64,000 nt of DNA. Source: Prinia subflava. Taxonomy: Eukaryota > Chordata > Aves > Passeriformes > Cisticolidae. The stretch covers positions 1,736,001-1,800,000 of the forward strand of contig NW_026960614.1 in NCBI RefSeq assembly GCF_021018805.1, given 5' to 3'. The notes beneath the pieces were generated by a model, which saw only the letters and a list, made by a program, of their open reading frames with translations, had not been told where the DNA came from and searched no databases. The translations under genes and the position numbers were made by a program. This document shows, in pieces, positions 9,570 through 19,030 of the stretch (positions are counted from its first letter, which is position 1; each line of letters begins with the position of its first letter).

Positions 9570-10290
9570 GCGTTAGCGTCGAAAGCCCTTCTCTATACGC
9601 GCACACGACAGGGCGGGGGTGGGATCCGAGGCGAGCCCGGACAGCACCTGACAACCACCACGCGCCGCGGCAGCCGGAGGAGTGGGGGTGGGGGGCGGGC
9701 ACGGAAGAAGCTTTGGGGTGCTGCAGTAGAGAGCGCCACAACTCAGAGGCCCCGTCCGTCCCCCGTCCCTCCACCCACCCGCAGCAGCAGCGTCGCCACC
9801 CGCCCTGACGCGCTCCCACGTACCGAACACCGGGTCCTCGGGAAGGCGGGAAGGCAGGCAGGCAAGCAGGCAGGCAGGGGAACAGCGAGGAAAGCCGCGG
9901 CTACCTCCTCGTTCTCGTCGCTGTCGGTACCGCAGAACCGCCTTGCCGATGATCTTTCCGAAGACAATAGTAACGCCACCAGACCGGACGACCCACACGC
10001 CGATACTCTCGTCAGCAAAAGACAACGCCCCGTTGTCTCCCCCGCGCTTCCTCCATTGGGCCAGGCCCTCTGCGGCGCCCATTGGGCGGCCGGATCGCCG
10101 CCGGCCGATCCCGCGACTCGATTGGCTGTCTTGTCTGTCGTTTTCGTTTGTCTCCGCCTCGTCTGCGTGTCCGCCCTCGTCGAGCTGGTGCCCTCGGGGG
10201 GTGGAGGGATCCGACTTCGGCGAGTCTGCGGAGGGATCTTCCTGATGTAGTGCTGCGACCCTGAGGGCGGGCTACGAGGTCGCAGAAGAG
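9570..10290 (-). promoter_or_regulatory. CpG-island promoter of HINTW with three CCAAT boxes
   Basis: A GC-rich, CpG-dense island covers exon 1 and its upstream side, in contrast to the AT-rich surroundings. On the minus strand three CCAAT boxes lie at 10055-10059, 10081-10085 and 10121-10125, about 35-105 bp upstream of the expected start codon. GC-box-like strings sit around 10085-10100. CpGs survive here while most repeats in the window have decayed to TG or CA. That fits an unmethylated, possibly still active promoter. Long open frames on the plus strand in this island are a GC artefact. Confidence 0.7.
9905..10019 (-). CDS. HINTW: HINTW exon 1 (ATG lost, frameshifted)
   Basis: The reading begins ADES at 10016 and continues through RSGG and VFGKIIGKAV, matching the start of HINT1. 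The codon where ATG is expected (10019-10017) reads TTT. After the FGKII block this frame turns Arg-rich (RYRQRRERG), while the neighbouring frame gives the acidic GTDSDENEE that would be expected before the splice and would join exon 2 in phase 0. This implies one extra base near 9930-9945. The donor is GAG/GTAGCC at 9904. An Arg-rich segment has been described for HINTW, so the Arg-rich reading is not automatically an error. Confidence 0.7.
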
Positions 10291-11071
10291 GCTATAGTAG
10301 CTACAGGTACGATTTCTTGTTATTTGTTACCGCATCAAGTCCACCCCAAAGGTGCCTGTGCCTATTTGGTGCTGCTCACTCTAGTCATACGACTGCTTAG
10401 GGCAGGGCAGGCCTGGTCTTAACTTCTCAGGACATTTCGCAGAACCAACATAATTTTTTTCTACATTGTTCCCTAAAAGCCCCACTTCAGTTGCAGACCT
10501 TTCTAAGCTGCACGCCTCCTGGGAAAAAATACAATACAAAATGTGTGTTTGGCGCTGCTGGCTTAAGGGCTCCAGGTAGGATTTGGGCTAAGCTGGGTAG
10601 GAGGCTTTTAGAAAAATGAGCAGTGCCCCCAAAGCTGCCCAAGGGTGGTCTGTGGTGTCCTGTACCCCGGGGACAGTGAGCACTTTTGAGACACTAATTT
10701 TGAAGATTTTAGAAAAGCTAAGGTTATAGTTAACAATAGATGTTGCTGATTTAGCTGAAATGAATAGATAAGCTTTGCTGAGATCAGTTAAAAGTTAGAG
10801 GATGGTTAAAAGAAACCGGATTTAAGATAGGCTACCCCGGATCTAGTAACTCATTGCTTGTCAACTTTATGTTGGTGTGTTATGAAAAATAGAGAAACTA
10901 ATTAGTAGAACACAAGACAATTACAAACCTCCTGTTTCCAGAAACTCATTGAAATAGTCCTGGAAAACAGGAAAGAAGGAGTTCTACCATCCATCAATCA
11001 CATCTGCATTGAAAAGGTTGAAAGTTTAGAAGGAGGAAGACTCGTTTTACTTCCTTCTTTTGGTGACCACT
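10291..11071. other. Unassigned, probably 5' part of an LTR
   Basis: No coding frame is seen. From about 10690 the sequence resembles a retroviral U3 region, and 11518-11789 holds matching R/U5-like signals, so 10690-11789 may be one plus-strand LTR split by the solo S LTR at 11072-11511. I could not fix the ends with a TSD. Confidence 0.35.
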
Positions 11072-11511
11072 TGTGGGATTGCATTTTATTGAAATGGTAT
11101 GCTCTGGTTCACCCCTGGAAAATGTGTGGTTTATCCCAAGTCTGTACCCTCCCTGAAGTATCGTGTATCTGTAACCTCATTGGCTGGAGAATGTTACCGC
11201 GCCCACTTTGAACCTCTGTGTTAAGGGTGCAAACGGAGAGGGCTCCTGCTCTTTTGCCCTGGTAGTCTCCAGAGACTGCTCTCTCCCCTTCCCTCTCCCC
11301 TTCTCCCTCTCCCCCCTTCCTCTCCCCCTCTTCCTCAGTGGACATGCTGCCTTCCTGGGGTAAGACTCTGAATAAACCCTCATCTCATCAGCACCTCAGC
11401 AGCCGTCTGGAGTCTCTTTGCCTGCCAGCACGCGAACACCCACGACCCTAGAGCCCGGGGGGCTCCCGGGGAACCCTCCCCGGGATCCCCCCCAAAATTT
11501 AAACTACAACA
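11072..11511 (+). mobile_element. Solo LTR-S, plus strand
   Basis: A 440-bp LTR starts TGTGGGATTGC, ends TTTAAACTACAACA and has a perfect 6-bp TSD, ACCACT (11066-11071 and 11512-11517). An AATAAA signal lies near 11371 and a polypyrimidine tract covers 11281-11335. It is the same family as the LTRs at 53868-54267, 56241-56646 and 58577-58983, which lie in the opposite orientation. The 6-bp TSD suggests class II integration machinery. Confidence 0.9.
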
Positions 11512-11517
11512 ACCACT

Positions 11518-11789
11518 CCTCACAAAAGGACCACCGACCCATTTCAGGGAACAAACTACACATGCTTAATAGCCTTTTTGTCAATTAGCATATGAAGCGG
11601 AGAAGAGGAAGTGACAGGGGTATGAATATGCATTTGTATTTTGTGTATTCAACATTTTTGTAAATAAAAGGCTTTGTGATCTTGGCAGTGTGCATTAGGG
11701 AGCTATCCCACGCATTGCCCTGCCCAGGGGTCGAAATAAACATTCACTTTCTAACTTTAACTGTTAGAGAGTTTTTGTCCGTCACAGTT
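11518..11789 (+). mobile_element. LTR-like R/U5 segment
   Basis: It contains TAAATAAAAGG near 11661, then a second AATAAA near 11736 and an end GTCCGTCACA. This is the usual order at the 3' side of an LTR. It is probably the remainder of the element into which the S LTR at 11072 was inserted. Confidence 0.4.
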
Positions 11790-12681
11790 GAATATTGATA
11801 TTAGATCGATATTCATATTTGAATAAATCACTTTTAATGGTCGACACATCTGTCTTGTAACATATATAAACCCTGCTTTCCTCTATATTGGGCTAAGTAT
11901 ATCCTTTGCCACCTTTGCAGCAAGGGCACATTGTCCTATTTTGCAAAGCTGCTTTACAGCCAATCGGCCTTCAGCATGTATTGGTGCATGGCGTTGTGCC
12001 TCCCCAGGTGCAGGACTTGTGTATCCACAGGTTCCTTGGGTGGTCGCAAACCAGATTGTTTCCTGTGATGGGAAGGACTTTGTTCCCCCAGTGCCCGCCT
12101 TCAGGTTCAGGGTCTGGAGAGATGTGGGAACAGTGATTGCCAGTGAAAACGGGAAAATAAATTACCGAGTACCACAGCCTTCTCCATGTGTCTTGTCACT
12201 AAAATTTCTGGCTTATTTATTGGCGGGGAAAGGAAGGGGGGGCATGTGGGTGGTGTACACTTTCTTTAGTCTTCCTTTTTTTACCAATGCACCTGTAGAA
12301 GCGCATGTTATGATTCTTCACATCCCTTGCCAAATTGAGCTCCAGGCGTTCCTCATCTTTCCTGATCCTATCCCTACAGACCCGGGAGGCTTCTTTAGAT
12401 TCCTCCCAGGATGTGTGTTTCTGCTTCCACTACCTATGCATTTCCACTTTGTGCTTCAGCTCAACCAGAAAAGAAGGCCCTTATTCAGCAATGCTGGGCT
12501 CCTGCCTCTCTTGGCTGATTTCTTATGTTGACCTCCTCCTCCTCTTGATCGGGCAGCCTATAGTAGACACAGACCATGAGGTTTCCTTTGTTGGCTTGTG
12601 TGGGATGATGACTAGAGACCCAGGAAAGGGCATATGCCCTACACTGTGTATCTTCCATATTATCTTTGTGAATGGAGAACT

Positions 12682-13080
12682 GCATAGCTGATGTTAGGAA
12701 AGGGCAAGTTGGCCGAAGGGGGAGGTCCTGGACAGCTAGGATAGTCCTCTTTTAGCTCTGATGAATGGCACAGAATGGAACAAAATCTTATGACCAGAAT
12801 TTGAAGGACACCACAGCCAAAAAAGTAACCTTTGGCCAATTACGGGTCATTTAAGTATTAAGATGCAGACCCCTGAGTATGCCAATAAGCTGAATGAAAT
12901 ACATGCTATCACATTTACGACTATATTACTCAGCTGTCTTCTGAGATCATGCTATATATAAGGAGGGTCGAAATTTCACCTACTTAGGAGCACATCCCAA
13001 AAGACCTAGGAGACAGTCGACAGGCTGCTCTCTTCTCCCTCCTCCCAAGCAGGGACACCTTGGGAAGCTTCTGCATACAA
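12682..13080 (+). mobile_element. Probable LTR inserted in antisense CR1
   Basis: It begins TGTTAGGAAAGGG where the CR1 reading stops. It holds a TATA box (GCTATATATAAGG, near 12950) and ends before an ATT-rich microsatellite. CR1 endonuclease sequence resumes by about 13230. No clean TSD was found, so the 3' boundary is a guess. Confidence 0.4.
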
Positions 13081-13116
13081 TTGTTGTTGTTGTCGTTATT
13101 ATTATTATTATTGTTA
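13081..13116 (+). repeat. (GTT)n(ATT)n microsatellite
   Basis: A run of TTG triplets passes into ATT triplets. It lies at the presumed 3' side of the LTR-like insert. Confidence 0.7.
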
Positions 13117-14619
13117 CCTGAGTTAGCACAATGTTATTAGAGCTCTATCACAGCTAGTGCATTTCTGAATCAGTATTTCTGTAGCTTCAATGCACCGCAC
13201 TATTGGTGAATCCATGCTCGCAAAGGTTTTTAGAGAATGCAACCAGACTTATAGTGCTGAATTGGTTGTAATAGGAAATGAAGCCTAACCCCATCCAGTC
13301 CCTCTGATCTCTGAGGACCAGCTGGAATGCAAGGGGCTTTATTTTCTGCCAAATTTCTTACTCTTAACGCAACAGCTTGGCTTCTAATTTTCACCCATAA
13401 GCTCTCAACCTGTTCATCGCTGTCTTTCAAAGACAGCTCTATGCAGTCAATCCCTCTTATTTTCAGTTTACATAAGAGGGCAACCCTTGCCTCTCCTTCC
13501 TTCTTACCAGTTTATAGCCATTGATTGCAGAGTTTTCCAGCACATTTCTGCTATGGTGATTATATCATTTGCTTTCTGGCTGCATGGTGGCTTCCAGCTA
13601 CTCCTCTTTCTTACATGTGCTGTGAGCATTGGTACAGAGGCACTTCTGTTGGGCTGTTGACTGTGTCACTTTTTTGGAGGATCAAGCCTCAATTCCTTTG
13701 TGGCCTTTCTCAGGTATTCCCCTCTTGCTTCCCAATGCATTAGCAGCACCTGGCTCTTCTCTGTTGCTCAAAACTTCATCGTCTTTCCCTGCTGAATCTT
13801 GTTTAAAGCCCTTCTTGTAAGTCTGGCCAGCTTACTGGTGAAGATGATCTTGCCCCACTTGATCGTGTGAATCCCATCAGCTTCAAACAGATGCGGCTTC
13901 TTAAAGGCAGATCCATGATCATAAAAGCTAAAACCTTGGGTATAGCACCAGCTACGCAGCCCAGCATTCAGCTGTTCAGTCCATCTCCTCCTTCCTGCAC
14001 CCCTTCCTCAGACCAGACACCAATAGAGACTGTGCTCCTGATCCTTTTAACATTGCTCCAACAGACTTAGACTCCTGGGAGGGTTCTTAGTTGCCTTGTC
14101 AGACTCTACAGAGAAGAGTAGGAGCAGATGATAATCTGTAGGGTTCATCAGACTCAGCAGCCTCTCAGTGACACCATGAATGCAAGCTCCTGGTAGGCAG
14201 CAGAGTTCTCTGGAGAAATCGTTTGGGGTGGCAACTGTGTGCCTCTGCCTCTCAGGAGGGAATCTACAATTTCTAATACCTTTATGTGCTTCTCTGGTTG
14301 CACTGGTTCTAACGTGGGCAGGTGGTTAGGTCAGCTTTGCATGGTTGGCTTGTCCTGGGTCCTGTCCATTACTTGTGTACTCTTTAGTCTCCAACCTTGG
14401 AGCATCCTGTCTGTTCTGTAGGGGCACTTCAGGAGATGGGGGAGGGTTCTTCCTTCTACCTGAGCACAGACAAGTGTCCAGTCTCCTTCATCTCAGGAGT
14501 TACTTGTGTCAGTCACCTCGAGGTTGCAGTCCAGCTTACCTTCCTCTTGCAGAGCCTGAAGGCAGGCTGTCACTCAGCCTGGGACAGTGTACTGTTGCAT
14601 TTTCCCAAACTGGAAATGA

Positions 14620-15400
14620 AACTTGAGATAATTTTAGTAAGGAGGTAATATAAGAACAGATCTTTATTTGAAGGCCTTCAGGGGTAGTTATGGAAAGATA
14701 TCCACAAAAGCCCACCCCCCCCACCCAGGGATGAGTACATTTTTAAAGATTTCAGGAAATTAGCATAATTGATTATCACCGCGGGGCCTGACTAGAATGA
14801 GACTCGGGACACAGTTCTGGGTTCAGAGCATGCAGGGCAGGAAGACAACTTTATTTACAAAAACCTACTTTTATACATTTCCTATGAGGCCCGTGGATTG
14901 GAGGATGGAATTCCACCTCTCAATCCACACTGGTCAAACCAACTGTCAATCACCTTTCTCCTTCCACCTAGAAATATGTAAACAATGAAAGGCAGTTAGC
15001 AAAACATGGCCAGTGTTTACATTCACGAGCGTGAGAAACTGCACGTCTCTCCTTCAACATGAACGTTCGGCAAACCAGGAAAAAACCTCATGGCAACAAT
15101 TGATAAAAAGCACCAATTAGGAGGACAAGTAGTGATGCAATTCCCACCCAGGTCAAGCCCCTTTTCTGGAGTGCTCCCCTTGGCACTAGCTGTACTTTGT
15201 CCATGAAAATGTATCTCTAAGAGCTGTTCTCGGCCTTGGTTCTCAGGAAGAACCAAGATAGCATTGGGGCCTTGTACCCCCCTGGGGCTTGGAGCTCTGG
15301 AATTTGTTTTGTCTGTCTGCCTAGGGAAAGGCCATGGAAAAGTACTGAGAAAACTAGCCACTAATACAATAGGCTAGAGCTGCAAGTGTGTGAAGAATAC
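14620..15400 (-). mobile_element. Antisense LTR-like block, host of an H LTR
   Basis: The segments 14620-14773 and 15099-15400 flank a solo H LTR. The left part carries TTTATTTGAAGGCCTTCAGG (antisense polyadenylation signal), which matches 42895-42915 (TTTATTGAAAGGCCTCCAGG). The two loci therefore share an LTR family. The ends are not defined. A short A-rich tract follows at 15408-15440. Confidence 0.4.
14774..15098 (-). mobile_element. Solo LTR-H, antisense
   Basis: 325 bp with a perfect 6-bp TSD, ATTGAT (14768-14773 and 15099-15104). In sense orientation it starts TGTTGCCATGAGG and ends in GATA instead of the usual CA. The nested copy at 36548-36884 also ends GATA, so this is a TG...TA subfamily. 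An antisense AATAAA lies near 14850. Confidence 0.85.
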
Positions 15401-15674
15401 AGAGAACATAAAAAAGAAAAAAAACAAAACAAAACAAAAACCAAACGGCATTATTACAATACCACACACTGATCTCCTGCTTGCGTTCCTGGATACTGTG
15501 CTGTCTGTCGAGCTCCTCTAGTAACAGTTACAGAATCACAGAATCACAGAATCACTAGGTTGGAGGAGACCTTCAAGATCAAGTCCAACCCATGCCCTAA
15601 CACCTCAACTAAATCATGGCACCAAGTGCCACATCCAGTCTTTCTTTAAACATATCCAGTGATGTAGCAATGTG

Positions 15675-16240
15675 GAGATGGATGGTGGTTGCTTCTACCT
15701 CTCCCTGAAAAGTATCTCTTCTGCAAAAGCCACTCAGGTGGGCACACAGGCAAGGCACTCAAGTCCACACACACACTCCAAGGCTACCTCAGCAAAGACA
15801 GTAAGGGGCTCCTATATAAACTTCCAGCGAAGTTTGTTTTGCAGACACACGTCAAAGGTTTCAGGGACAGAAAGACTCAGATCAAAGGAATGTGCAGGTT
15901 TAAGTATGGGGGTCAGGAGCCAATGGTCTGAACACAGGCAGTACGAGGGCAGGGCAAAGGGCAATGACCTATAGAGGATACAGGGGCAGACCATCAGAGA
16001 TACCACAACAAGTGGGGAAACAGCGAAAGGAGAAACCTTCTCAAACTGGGGACATATATGAACAATAGAAATTGGCAAGGCCCACAGGCCAATGGGGAAA
16101 GCAAAACTGAGGTAGATTAACATCGTGCAGCAGAGCACCCCGAGGGGAAGCCTTTTTGCTCACCCTAAGCTATGAGGCTTTTCCGAAGCTTATGGTAGAT
16201 TCTTCCAAGGCATCGGTCTAGAAGTTTCCCTGACAGGCTC
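15675..16240. mobile_element. Unidentified insertion within CR1 copy 2
   Basis: CR1 sequence breaks near GATGTAGCAATGTGG and resumes near CATACAGAGATGG. AGATGG occurs on both sides and could be a 6-bp TSD. The insert carries an antisense-TATA-like GACATATATGAAC and a CTATATAAAC string but no family I recognise. Confidence 0.4.
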
Positions 16241-16645
16241 AAGGGCCTCCATACAGAGATGGTTACTCCATCACCTCCCCGGGCAGATCATTCCAGTACT
16301 TTATCACTCTTTCCATAAAAACCTTTTTCCTAATAGCCAACCTATATTTCCCTTGGCACAGCTTAAGACTGTGTCCTCTTGTTCTGTCAGTTGCTGCCTG
16401 GAGAAAGAGACCATCCCTCACCTGACTACAACCATCTTTCAGGAAGTTGTAGAGAGTGATAAGGTCACCTCTGAGTCTCCTTTTCTCCAGGATAAACAAA
16501 CCCAGCTCCCTCAGCTGTTCCTCATAGGGCTTCTGTTCCAAACCCCTCACCAGCCTTGTTACCTTCCCCTGGACGTGCTAAAGCGTCTCAACATCCTTCC
16601 TAAACTGAGGGGCCCAGAACTGGACACAGTACTCAGAGTGCAGCT

Positions 16646-17302
16646 TCACCAGTGCCAAGCACAAGGGAAGAATGACCTCCCTGGTCCTGCTGGCCACACT
16701 ATTCCTGATACAGGCCAGAATGCTGTTTGCCTTCTTGGCCACCAGGGCACACTGCTGGCTCGTGTTCCGTCAGCTGTCGACCAGTACCCCCACGTCCATT
16801 TCTGCCTGGGCACTGTCCAGCCACACCGTCCCCAGCCTATAATGTTGCAGGGAGTTAGTGTGGCCAAAATGCAGGACTCGGTACTTGGACTTATTAACCT
16901 CATCCTATTGGACTCTGCCCATCTATCCAACTGTTCCAGGTCTCTCTGCAGAGCCCTCCTACCTTCCAACAGTTCAACACACGTTCCCAGCTTAGTGTCA
17001 TCTGCAAATTTACTAATGAAAGACTCAATACTCTCATCTATGTCATCAATAAAAATACTAAACAGGACTGGCCCCAGCACAGACTCCTGGGGGACCCCAC
17101 TAGTGACTGGCCGCCAACTGCATGCAGCGAATTTCACCACCATTCTGTGGACCTGGCCATCCAGCCAGTTCTTAACCCAGCAAAGAGTGCTCCTGTCTAA
17201 GCCATGGGCTGCCAGCTTTTCCAGGAGTTTACTGTGGGAGACAGTGTCAAAGGCCCTGCTGAAGTCCAAATAGACAACATCCACAGCCTTTCCCACATCC
17301 AC
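16646..17302 (-). pseudogene. CR1 ORF2 reverse transcriptase fragment
   Basis: The minus frame reads [20 protein letters not shown], a typical non-LTR RT palm start. It is followed by [13 protein letters not shown] and the catalytic FADDTK box (family FADD/YADD). These identify motifs A, B and C of the RT domain. The frame degrades after the [10 protein letters not shown] segment. Function in an intact element is target-primed reverse transcription in the nucleus; here it is a relic. Confidence 0.8.
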
Positions 17303-17816
17303 CAGGATATAATAAATTTTTTCCTACGTGCCCTAGCAGCCCCCTTAAATAGTTCCTGTGAGACCTGACCTTCCTTCCAAAGATGATGCATCCTCTTTTT
17401 ATTCCTAAGTTCCTTCAAAACCTCATTGCCCATCCAGGCTGGACGTTTGCCTTGTCGACTCATCTTTCGGCACACAGGGCCAGTCTGTTTCTGTGCCCTT
17501 AAGATCTCTGCTTTGAAGCATGCCCACCTTTCCTGGACTCCTTTGTTTTTAAGGGCTGCTTCCCAACAACTCTCTGTATAAGTCTCCTAAATAGGCCAAA
17601 GTCTGCCCTCCGGAAGGCCAATGTAAAAGTCTTATTGATGTTTGATTTCACCAAATATCGAGAACTCTATAATTTCATGATCACTATGCCCTTAGTGGCC
17701 TCTGACCACCACATCTCCCACCAGCCCATCTCTATTTGCAAACAACAGGTCTAACATAGTCCCTCCCATGGTGGGCTCACTCACCAGCTGTGATAAAAAG
17801 TTGTCCTCCACACACT

Positions 17817-18098
17817 CTAAGACTTTGTGGACTGTCTCTTTTCTGGTGTAAGTTCCCAGCAGATGTCTGGTAGATTAAAGTCACCTACAAGAACAAGGGC
17901 TGGTGATCCTGAAACATTCTCCAGCTGCTTATAGAATAAGTTGTCTACTTCTTCCTGGCTGAATGGACGATAACAGACTCCCGGTAGGATGTCAGACTTC
18001 TTGGCCTTCCTCTTAATTCTTACCCATAGGCATTCAACTTCATTGTCATTAGTTTCAATACTCATGACATCAAAAGCCTCCCTAAGATAAAGGGCCAC
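17817..18098 (-). pseudogene. CR1 ORF2 endonuclease fragment
   Basis: The frame contains ETNDNEVECLWVRIK, VCYRPFSQEEVDNLFYKQL and VLVGDFNLPDICWE. The GDFN block is the catalytic strand of the apurinic-endonuclease-like domain that nicks the target site. It is part of the antisense CR1 copy 2. Confidence 0.8.
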
Positions 18099-18899
18099 CC
18101 CTCCACCTCTTCTCCCTTTCCTATCTCTCCTAAGAGCTTGTAGCCATCCAGTGCAGCGTTCCAGCTATGTGAGTCATCCCGGGATGGTGACTACATCATA
18201 ACTTTACTGTTGCACCATGGCTTCCAGCTCTTCTTGTTTGTTACCCATGCTGCATTCATTAATATACATCCACATCAGCTAGGCTACTGATTTCACCACT
18301 AACTCAGGTTTATCACCCTTGGGCCTGCTTCCAGATAGCCCAGGTGCATCCCTCTCCCCCTTCAAACCTAGTTTAAAGCCCTTTCAATGAGTTCTGCCAG
18401 TTCATGAGGTAAAATCCTTTTGCCCTTAACAGAGAGATGGAGCATCCAGTTCCAGCAGGCCAGGTGCCGGAAAAGTTGCCCCATGGTCAAAGAACACAAA
18501 ATTTTGCTGATGACACCAACCCTTGAGCCACTTGTTGGTAATGTGGGCTCTCCCATTCCTTTCATCATTTTTCTCTGTCACCAAAGGGACTTGTGCTCCT
18601 GCCCTATCAACCACTTGACCCAGTGCCCTTAAGTCCCTTTTAGTTGCCCTAACACTCCTCTTCAATCTCATCACTGCCAACCTGGAGTATCAGCCGTGGG
18701 TAATAATAAGAGGGCTCAATCAGCCCAGGGAGTCTCTTGGTAATATCCAGTACCCAGGCCCCAGGGAATGCAACAGACCTCCCTGTGGGTTGGGTCTGGT
18801 CAACATGTGGGACACTCTGTTCCTCTCAGAAGGGAGTCACCTACCACAACTACCCTTCTTTTCTTTTTAATGTTAGAGGTGGTGATCTGTCTGACAGAT

Positions 18900-19030
18900 G
18901 AAGTGTAATAACTCACTACAAGACAGCTTGTCCTGTTTGATTTATCTCACTAGTTAACAAGCAACAGATAAGCTCTTGTGGGGGCCAAGATGCCCTGCTA
19001 CGCAACTACATCAGCCATATTCCTCGGGAT
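18900..19030. repeat. Repeat shared with 43365-43490
   Basis: ATAACTCACTA, AACAAGCAACAGATA and CCTGCTAC blocks occur here and around 43365-43490. The family is not known to me; it is probably an ERV piece. It starts right after the CR1 copy. Confidence 0.4.

Larger units (their letters stand above)
7250..10090 (-). pseudogene. HINTW: W-linked HINT1-like gene (HINTW), probably defective copy
   Basis: Three exons on the minus strand (9905-10019, 8359-8463, 7413-7577) match the length and intron placement of HINT1, a histidine-triad nucleotide hydrolase of about 126 residues. The protein keeps [32 protein letters not shown] and GGQSAYRIH blocks and ends in GWPPG. The triad H-x-H-x-H is reduced to R-I-H-L-P: the middle, nucleophilic histidine stays and the flanking two are lost. 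Loss of the HIT motif is known for avian HINTW, a W-chromosome multicopy gene. Introns have GT-AG ends. This copy lacks the start ATG and has a +1 shift in exon 1, so it looks inactive unless an assembly error explains it. An autosomal or Z-linked HINT1 pseudogene is the alternative, but retained introns exclude retrocopying. Confidence 0.85.
11920..14600 (-). mobile_element. CR1 LINE, antisense, copy 1, 5' and EN regions
   Basis: The minus strand shows CR1 ORF2 endonuclease motifs: VCVYYRLPDQEEEEV near 12570 and DEQVESLWVKIRSQ near 13400. Upstream (13430-14590) the DNA parallels the 5' region of the second antisense CR1 at 18100-18890, including the motif around GGCTTCCAGCT. A separate CR1-like patch with CAGGTGCAGGACTTG lies at 11985-12020. 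The element is degenerate, without a long frame, and is interrupted near 12682. Confidence 0.65.
15526..18890 (-). mobile_element. CR1 LINE, antisense, copy 2, nearly full span
   Basis: On the plus strand it begins with the antisense CR1 3' end (repeated CACAGAATCA, then AGGTTGGAGGAGACC). It runs through the ORF2 C-terminus (16263-16550), reverse transcriptase (16646-17302), the EN-RT linker (17197-17475), endonuclease (17817-18098) and a 5' region to about 18890. An insertion occupies about 15675-16240. A deletion near 17309 joins the linker directly to the RT start. Frameshifts and stops show it is inactive. Its length is unusual, since most CR1 copies are heavily 5'-truncated. Confidence 0.8.

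Noticed and set aside
9552..10250. 232-codon plus-strand open frame in the CpG island
   Set aside because: GC-rich composition keeps several frames open; it overlaps HINTW exon 1 on the other strand and shows no domain.
16353..17273. 306-codon plus-strand open frame
   Set aside because: It is the reverse of CR1 ORF2. The RT motifs (FADDTK and others) are on the minus strand.
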